Below are positions 8,972 to 17,516 of a DNA stretch of 64,000 bases, one piece after another. Source of the DNA: Vampirovibrio sp. (GTDB lineage Bacteria; Cyanobacteriota; Vampirovibrionia; Vampirovibrionales; JAJTHC01); the NCBI GenBank assembly GCA_024998755.1, contig JACEUU010000003.1:1116001-1180000 (forward strand), read 5' to 3'. Both the position numbers and the translations under genes were made by a program. Below the pieces are notes generated by a model. It saw only the letters and a program-made list of their open reading frames with translations. It did no database searches and was not told the DNA's origin. Positions within the stretch are counted from its first letter, which is position 1; the number at the start of each line of letters is the position of its first letter.

Positions 8972-10459
8972 TTAATGAAGGCTTTTGCCTAGCAAGCCCA
9001 ACAACAACAAATAACTGGTATAAATACTCAAATCCATCGTGGTGGTAATAAAAGGCCCACCCACCCCTGCAGGGTCCCATTTTAGCTTCTGCTTAATGAA
9101 ATAAGGAATCAACAAGCCTAATACTGCTGAACTACAAACCGCCACCAAGCAATAAACCGCCAACAGTAAGCTCAACTTCCACTGATGAAACCGCCAGAAA
9201 GATTCCGTACCCAGCACAAAGCCAAACAAGCTACCAATAATCAACGCAACAAACAATTCCTTCAGAATTTTAGCCTTTACGTTACCTTCTGAAACCAAGC
9301 CCAAGGCAATCGCCCGAACGGTAATCGTATCGCTTTGCGTACCCATATTACCCGCCAACCCACAAAGCAAGGGTAAAAACGTAAACGCAATCGTTTCAGA
9401 CCGAATCGTATCCTGATTCATCGACATTATAGAAGAAACCACCAACTGCCCCACCAACGTAATGGCTAACCACGGTAACCGAGCCTTCACCGCCAACAGA
9501 GGATTACCCGACTGCAAGTGCCGTTCATCCATATCTTCCAACGTAATACCCGAAGACCGGTAAAGGTCTTCCTGAGATTCTTCGTCAATAACATCCAGCA
9601 CATCGTCTAACGTAATTAACCCCACCAGCTTTTCATTCAAATCCACCACCGGCAAGGCTAGCAAATTATAATATTTCCGAAAAACAGACGCCACCAATTC
9701 TTGGTCGTAACTTTCCAGCACCTGTTTCACATCAAAAATAGCCAATTCCTGCAACGGTGTTTTTGGTTCCATACAAATAACCAAGGTTTTCAAGCTCAAA
9801 ACCCCAACCAGCTTACCCTCACCATCAACCAAGTAAATATAGTAAATGAAATCATTTTCTTTCGCCTGCCGAATTCTGTCCATCGCATCGCCCACGGTGG
9901 TATCTACAGGCAAGCCAAAGAAGTTGGTTGACATAATACCCGCAGCCGTATCTGGGGCTTCTATCAGCAATTGATGAATGGTGTGAGTATCAGCATCAAC
10001 AGGCATTTCACCCAAAATAGCTCGGCATTCTTCACTCGAAAGTTCTTGCAGCACATCGACGGCGTCATCAGCCGGCATGAGCCGAATAATACGGCTACTT
10101 TTTTGCGGAGCTAACGTAACCAACACCCACCGTTGCAATTCCCGAGGCAAACTAACCAATACTTCAGCTGATTGTTTGGGTGCCATCGCTTCAATACAAT
10201 GCAACACCTCTTCCGTATTAAGGGTTGTAGCCAACACTTCAGAAAGGTCTGCAAAGTGAATTTTAGCTAAAAATTGACGTAAACTATACCGGTATTGATG
10301 ACGTCCCAATAAATCTTTAATTCTACCTGTCAGCTGTTCCACCAAGTGAACCGTATCAGAAAACCGTGCAGGGTTAGTCAATTTACCATTACCTAAAGCT
10401 TCTAGTTCAGCAATGGCAGTGGGTAATTTCTTTTTTGAAAACGGAGGGAACATCATCAT
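8972..10459 (-). CDS. mgtE: Magnesium transporter MgtE
   Basis: 495-aa Mg2+ channel/transporter with the complete MgtE layout. An N-terminal helical domain (about 30-140, with MAPKQSAEVLVSLP and MPADDAVDVLQEL repeats) is followed by a CBS pair (about 150-290, with IMSTNFFGLPVDTTVGDAM and KLVGLITLDDVLDVIDEE). Five membrane helices follow from about residue 320, including the conserved LPLLCGLAGNMGTQS and GVGGPFITTTMD stretches that line the pore. The N and CBS domains sense cytosolic Mg2+. The gene begins with three tandem ATG codons (10451-10459). It is monocistronic as far as can be seen. Confidence 0.95.
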   Translation of the reverse strand: MMMFPPFSKKKLPTAIAELEALGNGKLTNPARFSDTVHLVEQLTGRIKDLLGRHQYRYSLRQFLAKIHFADLSEVLATTLNTEEVLHCIEAMAPKQSAEVLVSLPRELQRWVLVTLAPQKSSRIIRLMPADDAVDVLQELSSEECRAILGEMPVDADTHTIHQLLIEAPDTAAGIMSTNFFGLPVDTTVGDAMDRIRQAKENDFIYYIYLVDGEGKLVGVLSLKTLVICMEPKTPLQELAIFDVKQVLESYDQELVASVFRKYYNLLALPVVDLNEKLVGLITLDDVLDVIDEESQEDLYRSSGITLEDMDERHLQSGNPLLAVKARLPWLAITLVGQLVVSSIMSMNQDTIRSETIAFTFLPLLCGLAGNMGTQSDTITVRAIALGLVSEGNVKAKILKELFVALIIGSLFGFVLGTESFWRFHQWKLSLLLAVYCLVAVCSSAVLGLLIPYFIKQKLKWDPAGVGGPFITTTMDLSIYTSYLLLLGLLGKSLH

Positions 10460-10552
10460 AATTAATACGAACCAAGTTAATTAACTTAAAATACTTTATA
10501 ATTATATAAGATACGCTAAACAAGGTTCAATTGCCTTATCAATTCTTTAAAG

Positions 10553-10873
10553 TTACCTGTTTTGCTGTGCTGGGTTCAGCGGTTTTGATTGAATATTAAG
10601 CCAGTGAAACCGTTTAACCGGGATGGCTTGGGGTTCTTCTTCTTCAGGGAGTGGGGCTTTTATAATAACCGTTTCATCATAATTTACCTGTGGGGAAGGC
10701 GTAAAAGTGCGAGGTAAATGCGTCGGCGATAATTCCACTGGCACTTGAGATTCAACCCGCCCCGTTGAACGACGATAGCTTTCAGCCATAGCATCTGAAG
10801 CAAAGCAAACAGGCTTTAGAACCAACAGACCCGTAGTGAGCAACAAAAAAAATAATGACAATAATTTCATCAT
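10553..10873 (-). CDS. Small secreted hypothetical protein
   Basis: 106 aa with a signal peptide (MMKLLSLFFLLLTTGLLVLK, cleavage near CFASD). The mature part is Pro/Glu-rich (PLPEEEEPQAIPVK) and likely disordered. No domain is recognised. It starts with a doubled ATG. It stands alone between mgtE and the divergent rpsF leader region. Confidence 0.6.
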   Translation of the reverse strand: MMKLLSLFFLLLTTGLLVLKPVCFASDAMAESYRRSTGRVESQVPVELSPTHLPRTFTPSPQVNYDETVIIKAPLPEEEEPQAIPVKRFHWLNIQSKPLNPAQQNR

Positions 10874-10984
10874 GAAGGTATTTCCCTACCGTTATATATG
10901 AGTGCTTGATAAATAAAAATTTCTAAGCTTGAGTTTTCTTTCTGTTTCCATTATCTTTATTGTACAAGGTTTTTAACGTCTATA

Positions 10985-11120
10985 CGTTAGAAGCTACGGA
11001 AAAACCTCTATTGGGCGTGCTAATTTCGTTACTGTGGTACTCATTTCGGTTATTTACTCTGTGTAAACTCCCTCATTGTGTTCCTCGTGCCTCATTATCC
11101 CATCCCACTAAACCTTTTTC
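10985..11120. repeat. ACGGAAAAA..TCTATTGGGCGTGCTAA repeat, copy 1
   Basis: Contains TACGGAAAAACCTCTATTGG and GTGCCTCATTATC, blocks that recur with a different middle at about 51113-51195. A central segment (GGTACTCATTTCGGTTATTTA) recurs near 29662. It occupies most of the gap 10874-11175 upstream of rpsF; no clear promoter could be separated from it. Confidence 0.45.
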
Positions 11121-11175
11121 AATAGCTTCGCTAGTTTATTTGGTCTTTAATTCTTAAAGGAAAGTCTCTGTAATT

Positions 11176-11667
11176 ATGAATAAATATGAATTGTTTTTGG
11201 TCTTTAAGCCCGTTTTTGAAGGCGATAACCTAGATACAGCCGTGGGTGCTATTGAAACATTAATTAAAAACCAAAAAGGTAAAGTATTACGTACAGATAA
11301 AATGGGACGCAAAAAACTAAGCTACGCCATTAAAAAAGTGCGTGAAGCATTGGTTGCTGTTATTGGTTATGAAGCCCCTCCTGAAGCGGCAGCTGTCATT
11401 AACCATGCCTTAAAATTGAATGAGGATGTCATTCGCTACACCAACTTCCGTAATGAAGAATTAGATGCAACCAAACCATTCGTTGTTTCCCCAATTACTG
11501 GGCGTGAACCAAGAGAATTGAACACCCGTGGTGGTGGTAACCGTCGGCCAGGTGGTTTCGGTGGCGGTGGCAACAACATTGGTGGAGCCGGTGCGAATGC
11601 AGGTGCTCGTCGGCCCGGTGGGTTCGGTCGTCCTCAACAAGATGCTTCCGAAGAAGTTGCTGTTTAG
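11176..11667 (+). CDS. rpsF: Small ribosomal subunit protein bS6
   Basis: bS6 binds 16S rRNA together with bS18 in the platform of the 30S subunit. The N-terminal 95 residues match the family (MNKYELFLVFKP, GKVLRTDKMGRKKLSYAIKK, LNEDVIRYTNFR). A Gly/Arg/Asn-rich tail of about 55 residues (RGGGNRRPGGFGGGGNN and similar) replaces the usual short acidic end. The gene precedes ssb by 35 nt. The order rpsF-ssb is common, but rpsR, which normally follows, is absent here. Confidence 0.93.
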   Translation: MNKYELFLVFKPVFEGDNLDTAVGAIETLIKNQKGKVLRTDKMGRKKLSYAIKKVREALVAVIGYEAPPEAAAVINHALKLNEDVIRYTNFRNEELDATKPFVVSPITGREPRELNTRGGGNRRPGGFGGGGNNIGGAGANAGARRPGGFGRPQQDASEEVAV

Positions 11668-11702
11668 GCTAGAATTCACTTCGCTTTTAAGGAATAAACG
11701 GG

Positions 11703-12209
11703 ATGTCTTTTGCCAAAATTTCTATTGCAGGTACGCTTTCTTCAGCACCTGAAAAACGCTTTACCCCTAACAATGTGGCGGTAACCGTATTAACCCTTCA
11801 GTTGCCACCTGCTTTGAAAATGGGACAAACTGCTGCTAAGCCAGATTCACCAGCCAGTATGTTAAAAGTGGTTTGCTGGCGTAATTTAGCTGACGTAGCT
11901 GAACCCTTACCCGTAGGGCAAGTGGTTTTAGTAGAAGGCAGATTACAGCTTAATACCATTCAACAGCAAGATGGTACGAAGAAAAAAGTGTTTGAAGTCG
12001 ATGCTTCCAACCTATTTTTACTACCCAGTTTGCCAGAACAACTACGCCCTATTGCAACAGGTGGCGGGGGTGCTACTTCAGCCCCTACTGCAAGACCAGT
12101 GGTACAACCTGCTACACCTGCAACCCCAGTTGCTAGTGGTAATGGCTTCCAGTTTCAGTCTGATCTTTCCAGTGATGACTTCCTAACTGAAGACGATATT
12201 CCGTTCTAA
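11703..12209 (+). CDS. ssb: Single-stranded DNA-binding protein
   Basis: 168-aa SSB: an N-terminal OB fold (FAKISIAGTLSSAPEKRFT, VVCWRNLADVAEPLPVGQVV, LVEGRLQL), a Pro/Ala/Thr-rich linker, and a C-terminal acidic tip ending TEDDIPF, the partner-binding tail of the family. It protects ssDNA and recruits replication and repair enzymes. It is co-transcribed with rpsF. The first strand is slightly divergent from E. coli SSB, but the tail makes the call safe. Confidence 0.93.
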   Translation: MSFAKISIAGTLSSAPEKRFTPNNVAVTVLTLQLPPALKMGQTAAKPDSPASMLKVVCWRNLADVAEPLPVGQVVLVEGRLQLNTIQQQDGTKKKVFEVDASNLFLLPSLPEQLRPIATGGGGATSAPTARPVVQPATPATPVASGNGFQFQSDLSSDDFLTEDDIPF

Positions 12210-12232
12210 CTTGGTTGGGTAATAAAATTTTT

Positions 12233-12297
12233 GTAGGGGCGGATTGCATCCGCCCTTTTTTAGATTGATAGTGCGGGCGGATGCAATCCGCCCCTAC
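12233..12297. repeat. GTAGGGGCGGATTGCATCCGCCC palindromic repeat
   Basis: GTAGGGGCGGATTGCATCCG at the left is inverted at the right as CGGATGCAATCCGCCCCTAC, and each half is itself nearly palindromic. The two arms can form a long stem with a loop of about 20 nt. It sits between ssb and hemW and may act as a terminator, but no T-run follows. Very similar copies are at 22376-22441 and 61396-61421. Confidence 0.65.
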
Positions 12298-12326
12298 AGA
12301 TAGCTTCGTTTCAGGTAAATTCTTTA

Positions 12327-13478
12327 ATGATTACCAACGCTTACATTCACATCCCATTTTGTGCTTCCAAGTGCGTTTATTGCGATTTTTATGTAGAACT
12401 TGCCAAATATGGCAGACAAGCAGCCTATGTTGAAGCGTTAAATCATGAAATAAAAACTCGGTATCAGCAAAACACGAACCCCCTTACTGAATTACCGCCG
12501 TTGGAATCCCTCTACATTGGGGGTGGGACGCCTTCTTTGTTAGAGGCTTCGGTTTACCAGCAGGTATTTGAAACAATCGAACAGTATCAGCCCTTTTCAC
12601 CCGATGCCGAACGAACGCTGGAAATCAACCCGAACCGATTAGCCAGTACCATGGCGGATTATCGGGCAGTGGGGTTTGACAGGGTTAGCATTGGCATTCA
12701 AAGTTTTAATCCGCTGGAATTGAAAAAATTAAGCCGTCAACACACGGCAGAGGAAGCGATAGTAACGGTTAAGCAAGCCAAAGAAGCCGGTTTTAAAAAT
12801 ATTTCAATCGATTTAATGTATGGGATTCCTACGCAAACAATGGCTTCTTGGGAGGCAACCTTGGTACAAGCGATTGCCTTGCCCATTGAACATATTTCTC
12901 TTTATGGGTTGCAATTAGAAGCGGGGACGCCACTGGAAACCTTGGTGCATAAGGCGAAAGCCCACTATCCGTTACCGACCGATGAGGCTTGTTTGACGAT
13001 GTATCAAATGGCGGTTGACCGCCTAACCCAAGCGGGTTTTTATCAGTACGAAGTCAGCAATTTCGCTAGAAAAGGGCATCAGAGTCAGCATAATTTGGCG
13101 TATTGGAAAAGTAAAGCGTTTTGGGGATTTGGAGCGGGGGCGACTGGGTTTGTTTCGGGCATTCGGTATGAAAATAGCACGAATTTAGATGGATATATTG
13201 CCAATCCGCTGGAAATGCAGGCGGAAACGGTGGTTTCGGCGTTAGAGCAGTTGGAAAATGCTTTTATTTTTGGGTTACGATTGACCGAAGGTATCGATGT
13301 GGAAACCTTAAAACGACAAACCAGTCCTGAATTGTGGGAGAAAGTAGTATCTGTTATTGAAAAAGCGGTGGGGAAGGGGCAGTTGCATCATCTACCCTCT
13401 ACAGGGTTTTTGGCGATAACGCCTGAGTGGTTTCCTAAAATGAATAGCGTGCTGGCGGATTTTGTCAATCTTTCGTAA
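12327..13478 (+). CDS. hemW: Radical SAM protein HemW (heme chaperone family)
   Basis: 383 aa. The [4Fe-4S]-binding motif CASKCVYC (CxxxCxxC) occurs near residue 14, followed by YIGGGTPSLL, EINPN, DRVSIGIQSF, SIDLMYGIPTQT and YGLQLEAGTPL. The C-terminal HemN_C region (YEVSNFARKGHQSQHNLAYW) is present. HemW proteins insert heme into respiratory enzymes; many are annotated as oxygen-independent coproporphyrinogen oxidase. The extra Cys of true HemN (CxxxCxxCxC) is absent (CVYCDF), favouring HemW. Confidence 0.9.
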   Translation: MITNAYIHIPFCASKCVYCDFYVELAKYGRQAAYVEALNHEIKTRYQQNTNPLTELPPLESLYIGGGTPSLLEASVYQQVFETIEQYQPFSPDAERTLEINPNRLASTMADYRAVGFDRVSIGIQSFNPLELKKLSRQHTAEEAIVTVKQAKEAGFKNISIDLMYGIPTQTMASWEATLVQAIALPIEHISLYGLQLEAGTPLETLVHKAKAHYPLPTDEACLTMYQMAVDRLTQAGFYQYEVSNFARKGHQSQHNLAYWKSKAFWGFGAGATGFVSGIRYENSTNLDGYIANPLEMQAETVVSALEQLENAFIFGLRLTEGIDVETLKRQTSPELWEKVVSVIEKAVGKGQLHHLPSTGFLAITPEWFPKMNSVLADFVNLS

Positions 13479-13555
13479 CATTTTTGGAATTAGGGTGTTG
13501 AAAATCCGATGGTATGGATAGCGTTGATTGATAGAAACGACAGGATTATGCCCGA

Positions 13556-15703
13556 ATGTTCCCCCCTGAAGAATTTAAAGCCTTATTAAATCAAGCTGAA
13601 GCAGGCGATGCTGAGGCTCAATTTAAAGTGGGGCGAGCATATGATGAAGGTTTATGTATAGAAAAAGATGCATTAAAAGCATTAGGGCTTTTTATTAAAA
13701 GTGCGGAACAGGGTAACGAAAAAGCACAACTAGCTTTAGGATATTCTTACCAGCATGGCACGGATGTTGAAGTTGATTTGGATAAAGCAATTTATTGGTA
13801 CACCCAAGCGAGCCTAAAGGATAATGATGGTTCTGCTGCCTATAGTGTGGGTTATTTATATGCTAATAGAAGTGATAGCGAAGCAGATAGAAAAACAGCG
13901 GTTGCATGGCTAAAAAAATCTGCGGAACAAAATAACCGAGATGCCATTTATTGTTTAGCTATTTGTTACCATCAAGGAATCGGAACAGAAAAAAACACGA
14001 CTAAAGCAATTGAATTGTATATACAAGTAGCAGAAAAGGGGAATAAACAAGCTCAATATTATTTGGGCTATATGTATCAATTAGGCGAAGGCGTGGAAGT
14101 TGATATAGAAAAAGCCAATCATTGGTACGGAAAAGCAGCGAAACAAGGCAATTTAGAGGCTCAAGGGCTTTTAGGCTATCATTATCAAATTGGTCTCGGA
14201 GTAAATGAAGATATCGAAAAAGCCATTTATTGGTACACAAAAGCAGCTGAACAAGGCGACGCTTCTGCACAATATAATCTTTCATTAATTTCTGGTAATA
14301 GAAGCGATAATGAAGCCGATAAACAATTAGCGTTTGAATGGCTACAAAAAGCGGCAGAACAAAATCATGCTAACGCAATTCATAGCTTGGCTTGTTGCTA
14401 TTATAGAGGCATTGGAGTGGAAAAAGACGAGGAAAAAGCTGTCGAGCTATTCCAACAAGCCGTTGAACTAGATAATACAGATGCTCAAATTCACTTAGCA
14501 TGGATGTACCAATACGGCAACGGTGTTGAAAAAGATACCCAAAAAGCGATTGAACTTTACACCATTTTAGCCAACAAAGGCGATGCTGAACATCAATTAA
14601 CGCTGGGCAACTTTTATTATTACGCCCAAGGCGTTGAAAGAGACTATCAACAAGCGTTAAAATGGTTTTTACGTTCTGCTCAACAAGGTAATGCAAAAGC
14701 CCAATGTGCCTTAGGCTGGCTTTATTTGTATGCGGATGGCGTTAAAACAGATGCGGTTCAATCGTTACAGTGGTATTTAAAATCCGCCAAGCAGGGTAAT
14801 AATGAGGCTCAATATGCTGTGGGTGATGCTTATAAGTGGGGTTACGGAACAGATATAGACATAAAAAAAGCGTTTAGCTGGCATTTAAAATCTGCGAAGA
14901 AGGATAACCATAAAGCACAAGCTCAAGTGGGGTATCTGTATAGTGAAGGCTTAGGGGTAGAAAAAAATGACAAAAAAGCCCTCTACTGGTATAAAAAAGC
15001 CATTAAAAACGGTAATACCCAAATTTTTGCTAATTTAGGATTTTGCTATAGCTATGGCGAAGGGGTTAAGCAAAGTTATAAAAAAGCGATCTATTATTTT
15101 GAACAAGGGGTAGCAGTTAAAAATTTACTGGCTGAATTTTATTTAGGACACGTTTATTATTATGCCCAAGGCGTAAAAAAGAATTTAGCGAAAGCGATAG
15201 AGTACTACAGGCTTTCGGCATTGCAGGGTTATTTAGATGCTCAACATCAACTGTTTTACCTCTATGCGTTTGAAGAAGACGTGATAGATTATAAACAATC
15301 AATGGCGTGGGCAAAAAAATCAATCGAGCAAGAGTATGCGGAAGGGTATCATCATCTTTCCCATCTGTATGAACAAGACAAAGGGGTTAGAAGAAATATT
15401 AAAAAAGCAATGGAATACATGACCAAAGCAGCGGAATTAGGATTAGTACTTTCACAAATGTGGTTGGGGAAGACGTATTTAAAAGGGTCTAAAGAAGATA
15501 AAGTTAAGCAAGATTTACCGTTAGCCTTCCACTGGTTGACGAAAGCGGCGGAACAAGAAAACGCCGAAGCCCAGTACTACCTAGCTACCTGCTACGAAAA
15601 AGGGCTAGGCGTGGAAGCAGATGCCGAAAAAGCCCAGCAGTGGAAAGAAAAAGCCTTAGCCCAAGGGTTTGAACCCCCAACCGAAGAACCAGTAGGGGAA
15701 TAG
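13556..15703 (+). CDS. Large cytoplasmic Sel1-repeat protein
   Basis: 715 aa made almost wholly of Sel1-like repeats of 36 residues (consensus A..GN..AQ..LG..Y..G.GVE.D..KA..WY.KAA), about 18 in tandem from near residue 10 to the end. Sel1 arrays form alpha-solenoids that scaffold protein contacts. No signal peptide or membrane segment is seen. The lipoprotein gene begins 2 nt after its stop, so the pair is probably translationally coupled and may work together at the envelope. The partner and function are unknown. Confidence 0.88.
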   Translation: MFPPEEFKALLNQAEAGDAEAQFKVGRAYDEGLCIEKDALKALGLFIKSAEQGNEKAQLALGYSYQHGTDVEVDLDKAIYWYTQASLKDNDGSAAYSVGYLYANRSDSEADRKTAVAWLKKSAEQNNRDAIYCLAICYHQGIGTEKNTTKAIELYIQVAEKGNKQAQYYLGYMYQLGEGVEVDIEKANHWYGKAAKQGNLEAQGLLGYHYQIGLGVNEDIEKAIYWYTKAAEQGDASAQYNLSLISGNRSDNEADKQLAFEWLQKAAEQNHANAIHSLACCYYRGIGVEKDEEKAVELFQQAVELDNTDAQIHLAWMYQYGNGVEKDTQKAIELYTILANKGDAEHQLTLGNFYYYAQGVERDYQQALKWFLRSAQQGNAKAQCALGWLYLYADGVKTDAVQSLQWYLKSAKQGNNEAQYAVGDAYKWGYGTDIDIKKAFSWHLKSAKKDNHKAQAQVGYLYSEGLGVEKNDKKALYWYKKAIKNGNTQIFANLGFCYSYGEGVKQSYKKAIYYFEQGVAVKNLLAEFYLGHVYYYAQGVKKNLAKAIEYYRLSALQGYLDAQHQLFYLYAFEEDVIDYKQSMAWAKKSIEQEYAEGYHHLSHLYEQDKGVRRNIKKAMEYMTKAAELGLVLSQMWLGKTYLKGSKEDKVKQDLPLAFHWLTKAAEQENAEAQYYLATCYEKGLGVEADAEKAQQWKEKALAQGFEPPTEEPVGE

Positions 15704-15705
15704 CC

Positions 15706-16794
15706 ATGGCAAAAATACTCCAACGTCTAAACGTATCCGTTCTTAGCCTCATCCTACTAACCTGCACAATGGGGGTATTAAGCGGGTGCGGAGAAAAAGC
15801 AACCACAACGCCACAAAAATCATGGATAGATACCAACCCTGTGATTCAAGCGTTTCTCACCGATTTAGGCAAATGGAACACCACCAACAAACGCAGGCTA
15901 CAAATAGAATTCGGGTGGATTTACACCCCCCGCTACGAAAAACCCAGCCACACCAAAGAAAGCCCCATACCCGCACCCTACCTAACCGAAGCCCTAACCG
16001 AATTAATGAACGACGCCCTCAATACGACACCCAGTAGACGCATCCACCCCGAAATGAGAAATCGCTTGTTTGAAACCAACACCCGCCGAGGGAAAACCGA
16101 ACTGGTTACCGCAGGTACGGTTCGGCATTACAAACCTAGTATAATCGATTCAGTTACGCAATTAACCCTAGCCCAATGGGTGCAACACAAACAACAATCG
16201 CATGGGTTAAAAAGTGTCCTTCAAACTTATGAACCCACCGAAACCGTTACGTTTGGTCAGTTTTGCCAGTGGTCTGCCGTGTTGATGAATCTGCATAAAC
16301 CCAACGTTAATCCGCAAGAAGCCGTGGGTTCAGAAGAAGACACCCCCCTTTCCAACGAGCTTCAAGCGTATTTTCAAGCCTACGAAGCGTTACGTCAAGC
16401 CCAATTACTACCTACTTTAACCAGCGAAACTAAGGTGCTTGATTTATTGCAACAACCCATGAGCAGGGTGGATTTATTATTGCTTTCAATTCCACTGGCC
16501 AAGCAAAGTAAGGCGTTTCAAGGGGCGTGGCACAACGGAGCCGATTTACCGCCCTATTTCGAAGAGTGGCAACCCGCCAACGCTAGCCCGTTGGAAACAA
16601 TCGACCAGCTGGGGAATTGGGAGGATTTACCTGAAACGCATCAAGCCGTGATGGCATGGGCTTATCAGCAAGGGTGGTTGGAACAATGGTTTGGTTTTCA
16701 GCCTAATAGCCTAGATACAAAAATAGACTTCCCGATGCAAGCCGTGCTAACGCAAGAAGAAGCATTCGGCTGTTTGAGAACGTTGATGCAATAG
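15706..16794 (+). CDS. Putative lipoprotein
   Basis: 362 aa with a lipoprotein signal peptide: charged start, a hydrophobic stretch (VSVLSLILLTCTMGV) and the lipobox LSGC near residue 27. The mature protein is rich in helices and Gln, and no domain is recognised. It begins 2 nt after the Sel1 gene, giving a two-gene unit. Repeated segments such as VMAWAYQQGWLEQWFGFQ near the end and TFGQFCQWSAVLMNL resemble S-layer-homology (SLH)-like blocks, but too weakly to name. Confidence 0.65.
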   Translation: MAKILQRLNVSVLSLILLTCTMGVLSGCGEKATTTPQKSWIDTNPVIQAFLTDLGKWNTTNKRRLQIEFGWIYTPRYEKPSHTKESPIPAPYLTEALTELMNDALNTTPSRRIHPEMRNRLFETNTRRGKTELVTAGTVRHYKPSIIDSVTQLTLAQWVQHKQQSHGLKSVLQTYEPTETVTFGQFCQWSAVLMNLHKPNVNPQEAVGSEEDTPLSNELQAYFQAYEALRQAQLLPTLTSETKVLDLLQQPMSRVDLLLLSIPLAKQSKAFQGAWHNGADLPPYFEEWQPANASPLETIDQLGNWEDLPETHQAVMAWAYQQGWLEQWFGFQPNSLDTKIDFPMQAVLTQEEAFGCLRTLMQ

Positions 16795-16881
16795 GTTTTA
16801 ATAATTCCTAAAGTTTGGGACTTAAAAGGCCGATAGTAAGAATAAGGTGTTTCTTACGCAGTTGTAGAGGGTTTTTTAATA

Positions 16882-17436
16882 ATGAAACGATTTTTAGGAT
16901 TTACGCTATCAGAGTTATTGATTTCTTTAGGGGTAATAGGGCTGATTGCAGCCTTCAGTGTACCTAAAATTATTGGCGACAGTGGTCAAAATCAAACAAG
17001 AGTTCAAATTAGAGAAGCCTTAAATGCCGTAGAAGGATTAGCGGTACAAGGGTTCGCTGAAGAAAGAATCCTAGAAAATAATCCTGCTAGTTTAGCGGCA
17101 TTCTTGATTGCCAATATTAGGAATGTCAGAACGAGATGTGCCGTATCAGTTAGTACAGCACCCGCTTGTACCCCTCCTGGAGCAATAGGTTTTTCTTGGT
17201 CTTTGAATACATTCCCTGGTGTATTATTGAATAATAACCGAACGATGATTTCAATTGGTACGGCTTTAACCGGAACTGATACGGTTTATCTCTATGTTTA
17301 TGACCTATCAACAAGAACACCCAGACAGACTAGGCTACCCTTAATTGTAGGAGAAGGTAATGCTGCTGGAGGACCAGGGTCTTTGTTACGAAGAGATACG
17401 ATTAACAATACCGATACGACTTGGATTTATCCGTAA
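16882..17436 (+). CDS. Type IV prepilin-like protein
   Basis: 184 aa. A short leader (MKRFLG) is followed by FTLSELLISLGVIGLIAAFS, the classical prepilin N-terminus with Glu at position +5 after the cleavage Gly. This suggests processing by PilD and assembly into a type IV pilus or type II secretion pseudopilus. Two Cys (RCAVSVSTAPAC) may form a short disulfide loop. No other pilus gene is near. A bidirectional hairpin terminator follows. Confidence 0.82.
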   Translation: MKRFLGFTLSELLISLGVIGLIAAFSVPKIIGDSGQNQTRVQIREALNAVEGLAVQGFAEERILENNPASLAAFLIANIRNVRTRCAVSVSTAPACTPPGAIGFSWSLNTFPGVLLNNNRTMISIGTALTGTDTVYLYVYDLSTRTPRQTRLPLIVGEGNAAGGPGSLLRRDTINNTDTTWIYP

Positions 17437-17447
17437 ACCAACAATAA

Positions 17448-17487
17448 AACAGAGCTTATCAGAGTTTAAATCCGATAAGCCCTGTTT
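17448..17487. terminator. Bidirectional hairpin terminator between prepilin and DEAD-box genes
   Basis: AACAGAGCTTATC and GATAAGCCCTGTT form an imperfect stem with flanking A and T runs on opposite strands. It lies between convergent genes and would serve both. Confidence 0.65.
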
Positions 17488-17516
17488 GAAAGCTTCAAAA
17501 GTTAGTAGGGGCTATC

